Below, in pieces: positions 6,831 through 9,938 of a DNA stretch of 9,938 bases (positions are counted from its first letter, which is position 1; every line of letters starts with the position of its first letter). The position numbers and the translations under genes were made by a program. The stretch lies in the NCBI GenBank assembly GCA_964502665.1, contig CAZCXP010000095.1:1-9938 (forward strand), in the 5' to 3' direction. The notes below the pieces were generated by a model. It ran no database searches. It had not been told where the DNA came from and worked only from the letters and a program-made list of their open reading frames with translations. Source of the stretch: SOKG01 sp964502665. Lineage in GTDB: Bacteria; Chloroflexota; Dehalococcoidia; SZUA-161.

Positions 6831-8096
6831 TTACTGTCCCAAGCGACGCATGAGGTGTCGACGACGGGTCCGCATCTCGCGCCGCCGTTGCCCTACATCA
6901 ACCTGGGGATGATCTCTAGGAAACGCCTGCCGTACGAGACCGAAGGGAAGTAGTCGCATTCGGGGCACATCCATCTCCCAGTCTTCGGCACACTCCATAA
7001 AGCGTAAAACGACGAGTCCCTCAGAGAAGCCCTCACCACCACCGATATCGAGCCAGTTGGGGACACCCGGATCCTCAACCGCGATAATGGCCCGGAATAC
7101 ACCGTCCTGGTCAACAACGGCCTGATGGCTGTTGATGCTTACACAACGTTGGGCATAGTCGAGAGACTCTCCGAACCAGTTGGCAAGCTGAATCCCCCAG
7201 TACCCGTACACGTTAGGTGGCCTGAACTCAACCAGCAAAGCCTGTCCGTCTGGCACCTTATAGAAGCCTTGGGCATAGCGCTGCCCTGGAAGCCCAGCGA
7301 TCTCGAGGTTCATGGCGTTCGCCAACACGTTCTCGCCCCGCTCTCGCACTTCAAGAGTGTTGCGAAGCCAGTGCTCAGATTGAAACTCTATGAAGGCAAC
7401 AATCAACTCCAAGGCAAGGGCAACCGCCTCCGCAGACAAAGAAGCGCCCGGGCCAGTTTCTTCGACCCGCTCGAGTTCCAGATGCAGAGGCCTCTCCTCA
7501 TTCCAATCCAGGAAGATTTGGCGGATCATGATACGCTGGTGGGGTAACTCTGGTTCGAGCCTCAGCCAGTCGCCACCTCGGTGCTCATTCGCACTTATCA
7601 CCAGATCGAAACCACGCTCGGAGTCTACCTCAAGGGTGCCATTTGCATTGTTGACATGCGCGCCTAGCCGCGGCAAGCCTAGCGTTTCGAGCACTAATCC
7701 ATTCACGCTTATGAAATGTGGCGGCTTTCCCTTGCGGGCAGGCTTGCCACGCAGGCGATAGGTCATTCCGGGAAGCGCCAGGAAGTTATGATACAGGAAA
7801 TCCGGATTATCGATGGCATAGGCTGAGCCAAGATCGAACGTTCGGACGAGCACCGGTCGATCAGGATTTGCATACTCGAGCAGCACCTCCGTCGCCGCGC
7901 GTATCAACCGCAGCAGGTGTCTATAGGCCAGGGCAGCCATGTGCGGGCTCCTGGGGAACTCTTTCTCTAAGAAGCGGCGACCCACCACATTGAGCTTCGA
8001 AAGAAAATTCTCCCACGCCTCACCGCTCAAGAGCTGCTCGCAAGCCAAATCCTTCGTGTCCTCCATTCTCCCGGGAGCCATCTCGTTTTCTTTCAT
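6831..8096 (-). CDS. DUF1214-like domain protein, function unknown
   Basis: The protein is 421 residues from the ATG at 8096, chosen because AGGAGA lies seven bases upstream; an in-frame TTG at 8117 overlaps that ribosome binding site and is unlikely. The C-terminal part has the DUF1214 pattern: GYWGIQLANWF (298-308), RCVSINSHQ (317-325), DGVFRAIIAVEDP (331-343), NWLD (347-350) and LVVLRF (361-366). The N-terminal 240 residues contain helical segments and a beta-rich middle (FDLGSAYAIDNPDFLY at 87-102, then GTLEVDSERGFDLVIS). The tail is strikingly arginine-rich (QRRREMRTRRRHLMRR). There is no signal peptide, unlike many DUF1254/DUF1214 proteins. It is divergent from a sulfotransferase and shares its control region. 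No reaction can be assigned; the domain call is made from memory of the pattern. Confidence 0.65.
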   Translation of the reverse strand: MKENEMAPGRMEDTKDLACEQLLSGEAWENFLSKLNVVGRRFLEKEFPRSPHMAALAYRHLLRLIRAATEVLLEYANPDRPVLVRTFDLGSAYAIDNPDFLYHNFLALPGMTYRLRGKPARKGKPPHFISVNGLVLETLGLPRLGAHVNNANGTLEVDSERGFDLVISANEHRGGDWLRLEPELPHQRIMIRQIFLDWNEERPLHLELERVEETGPGASLSAEAVALALELIVAFIEFQSEHWLRNTLEVRERGENVLANAMNLEIAGLPGQRYAQGFYKVPDGQALLVEFRPPNVYGYWGIQLANWFGESLDYAQRCVSINSHQAVVDQDGVFRAIIAVEDPGVPNWLDIGGGEGFSEGLVVLRFMECAEDWEMDVPRMRLLPFGLVRQAFPRDHPQVDVGQRRREMRTRRRHLMRRLGQ

Positions 8097-8175
8097 TGCA
8101 TTTTCTCCTATACTCAAGAACGATGTATTCTTATGTAGTACTTCAGTCGTTTTTGGACAAATCGATGGTGTCAGA

Positions 8176-8205
8176 ATGATACAATCCGCCTTCGATTTTT
8201 GTCAA
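8176..8205 (-). promoter_or_regulatory. Promoter for the DUF1214-like gene
   Basis: On the minus strand TTGACA (8205-8200) and TATCAT (8181-8176, five of six to consensus) are 18 bp apart. Transcription would begin near 8169, with a leader of about 70 nt. The -35 overlaps the -35 of a plus-strand promoter facing the sulfotransferase. Confidence 0.55.
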
Positions 8206-8228
8206 TCCACATCCCTTGTCTGTATAAT
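8199..8228 (+). promoter_or_regulatory. Distal promoter facing the sulfotransferase
   Basis: TTGTCA (8199-8204, five of six) and a perfect TATAAT (8223-8228) are separated by 18 bp. The initiation site near 8235 would leave an AT-rich leader of about 220 nt. Its -35 lies on the opposite strand of the DUF1214-gene -35 (TTGTCAA/TTGACAA), so the two promoters should compete or be co-regulated. Confidence 0.5.
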
Positions 8229-8427
8229 CTGTGACACCCGACTTCGCCTCTTTGATTTTGTTGCCACCGTGCAAAAAATTGAACTGGCCTCAGGTTGTTT
8301 GCTAAACTCATTATGTTGTGCTATGTTACGCACACCCTCCAGTATTTCTGAGATTTTTCCATTTGGCAGATTTATACAGGGAAGAAATAAGGATCACTCC
8401 ATGTCAGCGGAAACGATAATTGATATC

Positions 8428-8436
8428 TGATATACT
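8428..8436 (+). promoter_or_regulatory. Proximal extended -10 promoter of the sulfotransferase
   Basis: TGATATACT is a TGn extended -10 with TATACT (five of six). No good -35 lies at the right distance. Initiation would be near 8442, giving a leader of only about 15 nt that still includes the AGGAGGT ribosome binding site. It is an alternative or addition to the distal promoter. Confidence 0.35.
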
Positions 8437-8447
8437 CGTTTGTTCAT

Positions 8448-8454
8448 AGGAGGT
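8448..8454 (+). promoter_or_regulatory. Strong ribosome binding site that decides the start
   Basis: AGGAGGT lies three bases before the ATG at 8458. It rules out the in-frame TTG at 8440, which would place the Shine-Dalgarno inside the coding sequence. The spacing is short but the match to the anti-Shine-Dalgarno is perfect. Confidence 0.75.
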
Positions 8455-8457
8455 ACC

Positions 8458-9609
8458 ATGGCTGATAAGAAGAGTGCGAATCTATTTGAACATCCGCTTG
8501 CCTTCGGCTCCTTCCGCAATTGGCTCAGATTGCTCTGGGATAATAAGGATGTAGACCGGCAGTTTATACCCCGCGCTCTATTTGTTACTCTCTCAACTTT
8601 TTTTATTAGCCCTCTTGGACTTTATGAATCGGTCCGATACGGCAGAATCGTTAGGAGCACAAGCATTCATCCCTCCCCCATTTTTATAATTGGCCATTGG
8701 CGAAGCGGGACAACCCATCTGCACCTTACGATGTGCCAGGATAAAAACCTTGGCTTTAGCTCTACCTTTCAAACCTTTGCCCCAAGTATATGTCTGGTCA
8801 GTGAAGGAATAGTTAAACGACCGCTGGATATGCTAGGCAGGAAACGTCATCCTACTAGGGTGATAGACAATATCCCCTTCGCTATGGATAGTCCGGGACA
8901 GCAAGACCTCGCAATTTCTGGCATGTCGCCTTATTCCTTCTTCCATATGTATATCTTTCCTCGACAAGCTATTTACTTTTATGAAAAATATATAACCCAT
9001 TTTGATGACCTGCCTGAGTCAATCCGAGCTGAGTGGAACGAGATCTACCTGACAACTATGCGCAAGGCTGCCCTGAAGAGCGGCAAGGAGCGACTGATCC
9101 TCAGGAACTGTGCAGATACCGCGCGTATCAAAGCGTTGCTGCAGCTCTTTCCTGGTGCCAAATTCATACATATCTACCGTAATCCCTATGATATCTTTCG
9201 CTCCACTCGGAACCTGTATGAAACCATTCTGGCAACAGCTCAGCTACAGGAAATCAGCCCCGACGAAATAGAGACCTGGGTTTTACGTTTCTACACCCAG
9301 CTTATGCAGAAGTACCTGACCGATAAAGCGCTCATCCCGACAGGTAATTTGGTAGAAGTGAAATACGAGGATTTGGAAAAGGACCCCTTAACTCAATTAC
9401 ATAGGATCTATGACGCTTTGAGTCTTCCTGGATTCGGCGAGGCAGAGCCGGCCTTCCGGGCTTACCTAGCTTCCATTGCAAATTACCAGAAAAATCCCCA
9501 GGAGATAGATGATAACGTCATCGTGAAAGTGAACCAACACTGGCAATTTGCGCTTGATGCATTGGGCTATGAGCGTCTTCAGCCAGCGGGCAGATCCAAT
9601 GCCTCGTAA
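8458..9609 (+). CDS. PAPS-dependent sulfotransferase (Sulfotransferase_3-like)
   Basis: This 383-residue protein should transfer sulfate from 3'-phosphoadenylyl sulfate (PAPS) to an acceptor hydroxyl. The 5'-phosphosulfate loop is PIFIIGHWRSGTTHLH (74-89), an RSGTT P-loop-like motif. The 3'-phosphate site is KFIHIYRNPYDIFRST (235-250), with Arg241 and Ser249 in the expected places. A DLEKDPLTQLHRIYDALSL segment (305-323) matches the conserved C-terminal helix of the superfamily. The hydrophobic stretch at 38-55 could associate with a membrane, suggesting a lipid-like acceptor, but it is not a clear transmembrane helix. The coding sequence is noticeably more AT-rich than the imuB-dnaE2 block, as after horizontal transfer. 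The acceptor is unknown. Confidence 0.87.
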   Translation: MADKKSANLFEHPLAFGSFRNWLRLLWDNKDVDRQFIPRALFVTLSTFFISPLGLYESVRYGRIVRSTSIHPSPIFIIGHWRSGTTHLHLTMCQDKNLGFSSTFQTFAPSICLVSEGIVKRPLDMLGRKRHPTRVIDNIPFAMDSPGQQDLAISGMSPYSFFHMYIFPRQAIYFYEKYITHFDDLPESIRAEWNEIYLTTMRKAALKSGKERLILRNCADTARIKALLQLFPGAKFIHIYRNPYDIFRSTRNLYETILATAQLQEISPDEIETWVLRFYTQLMQKYLTDKALIPTGNLVEVKYEDLEKDPLTQLHRIYDALSLPGFGEAEPAFRAYLASIANYQKNPQEIDDNVIVKVNQHWQFALDALGYERLQPAGRSNAS

Positions 9610-9797
9610 CTCTAACTCTGTAAGTAGTTTCCGGAGTCAGCCCATTAACATGGTTGATAAAATATCATCAGTTCTCAATGATTACGCGATAAGTAATTAG
9701 CTTTATAATGCCCAAGCTATTGATGGCGCAGCAATGTTTTGGCATTCCAGACTAACAGGTTAAGTATTAAGTTCCTTTGCCATTTTATATCAATCGC

Positions 9798-9835
9798 GGT
9801 GGTAATCGGGGAATAACCCTGGCTATCGCCTTTTT
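9798..9835 (+). terminator. Intrinsic terminator downstream of the sulfotransferase
   Basis: GGTGGTAATCGGGG (9798-9811) pairs with CCCTGGCTATCGCC (9817-9830) at 13 of 14 positions, counting G-U wobbles, around an AATAA loop. Five T residues (9831-9835) follow immediately. This is a classic rho-independent terminator on the plus strand, about 190 bases past the sulfotransferase stop. The wobble pairs would be lost as mismatches on the minus strand, so it is likely unidirectional. Confidence 0.7.
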
Positions 9836-9886
9836 GTTCCGATATCCTTCTCCCTGCCTCAATTAACTGTTAAAACATAGACAGCT

Positions 9887-9905
9887 TCACTATAGTGATA
9901 ATCAC
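9887..9905. repeat. Overlapping short palindromes, operator-like
   Basis: TCACTATAGTGA (9887-9898) is a perfect 12-bp palindrome. It overlaps GTGAT-A-ATCAC (9895-9905), an 11-bp dyad using the same GTGA half-site. Three half-sites in 19 bp look like a repressor site ahead of a gene outside the window, but short palindromes in AT-rich DNA also arise by chance. Confidence 0.3.
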
Positions 9906-9938
9906 AACTATTATTCATATTATGGTAACAATCTGGCT

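Larger units (their letters stand above)
9610..9938. other. AT-rich intergenic region, no gene recognised
   Basis: After the sulfotransferase stop there is no frame with a recognisable product or a good ribosome binding site to the right edge. The stretch contains an intrinsic terminator (9798-9835) and several short palindromes (9863-9873, 9887-9898, 9895-9905). Confidence 0.5.

Noticed and set aside
8401..8430. Nine-codon frame (MSAETIIDI) upstream of the sulfotransferase as a leader peptide
   Set aside because: It has only a weak ribosome binding site, no run of regulatory codons and no attenuator hairpin after it; chance occurrence is likely.

Overview
The window carries a bacterial chromosome segment in which three blocks of different character sit side by side. 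The left half is GC-rich and holds a damage-inducible mutagenesis operon. The middle is a compact minus-strand cluster of small metabolic or hypothetical genes. The right end is visibly more AT-rich and has a divergent gene pair. The Gram-positive-type LexA operator (GAAC-N4-GTTC), strong AGGAGG ribosome binding sites and the ImuB / DUF6504 / DnaE2 gene order suggest a Chloroflexota (Dehalococcoidia-like) or related high-GC bacterium. That placement is an inference, not a phylogenetic result.

Left edge (1-357): a minus-strand gene runs off the window after 17 codons, identified by a strong Shine-Dalgarno. Its upstream region (80-220) can fold into an elaborate RNA with a 14-bp perfect closing stem and a GCAA tetraloop hairpin, preceded by an extended -10 promoter. 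It matches no riboswitch class I can recall. Facing the other way is a consensus sigma-70 promoter (TTGACA, 17 bp, TATAAT) whose spacer is filled by a LexA box. A second, unassigned dyad abuts the -35.

358-4910 (+): a three-gene operon encoding a catalytically degenerate Y-family protein (ImuB), a 73-residue DUF6504-like protein and the error-prone polymerase DnaE2 (ImuC). ImuB is expected to tether DnaE2 to the sliding clamp for translesion synthesis. No imuA is seen; the small DUF6504-like gene occupies the space between imuB and dnaE2.

4971-6523 (-): a TIGR04076-family protein, an MBL-fold hydrolase and a 5'-truncated DUF72 protein lie head to tail as one transcription unit, convergent with dnaE2. 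The DUF72 gene lacks its N-terminal third and may be a remnant at a rearrangement junction.

6524-9938: a DUF1214-like protein (-) and a PAPS-dependent sulfotransferase (+) are transcribed divergently from a roughly 360-bp AT-rich region. Two good promoters there share overlapping -35 elements. The sulfotransferase unit ends at a convincing intrinsic terminator (9798-9835), followed by palindromes but no recognisable gene. No tRNA, rRNA, CRISPR array, transposase or integrase was found.
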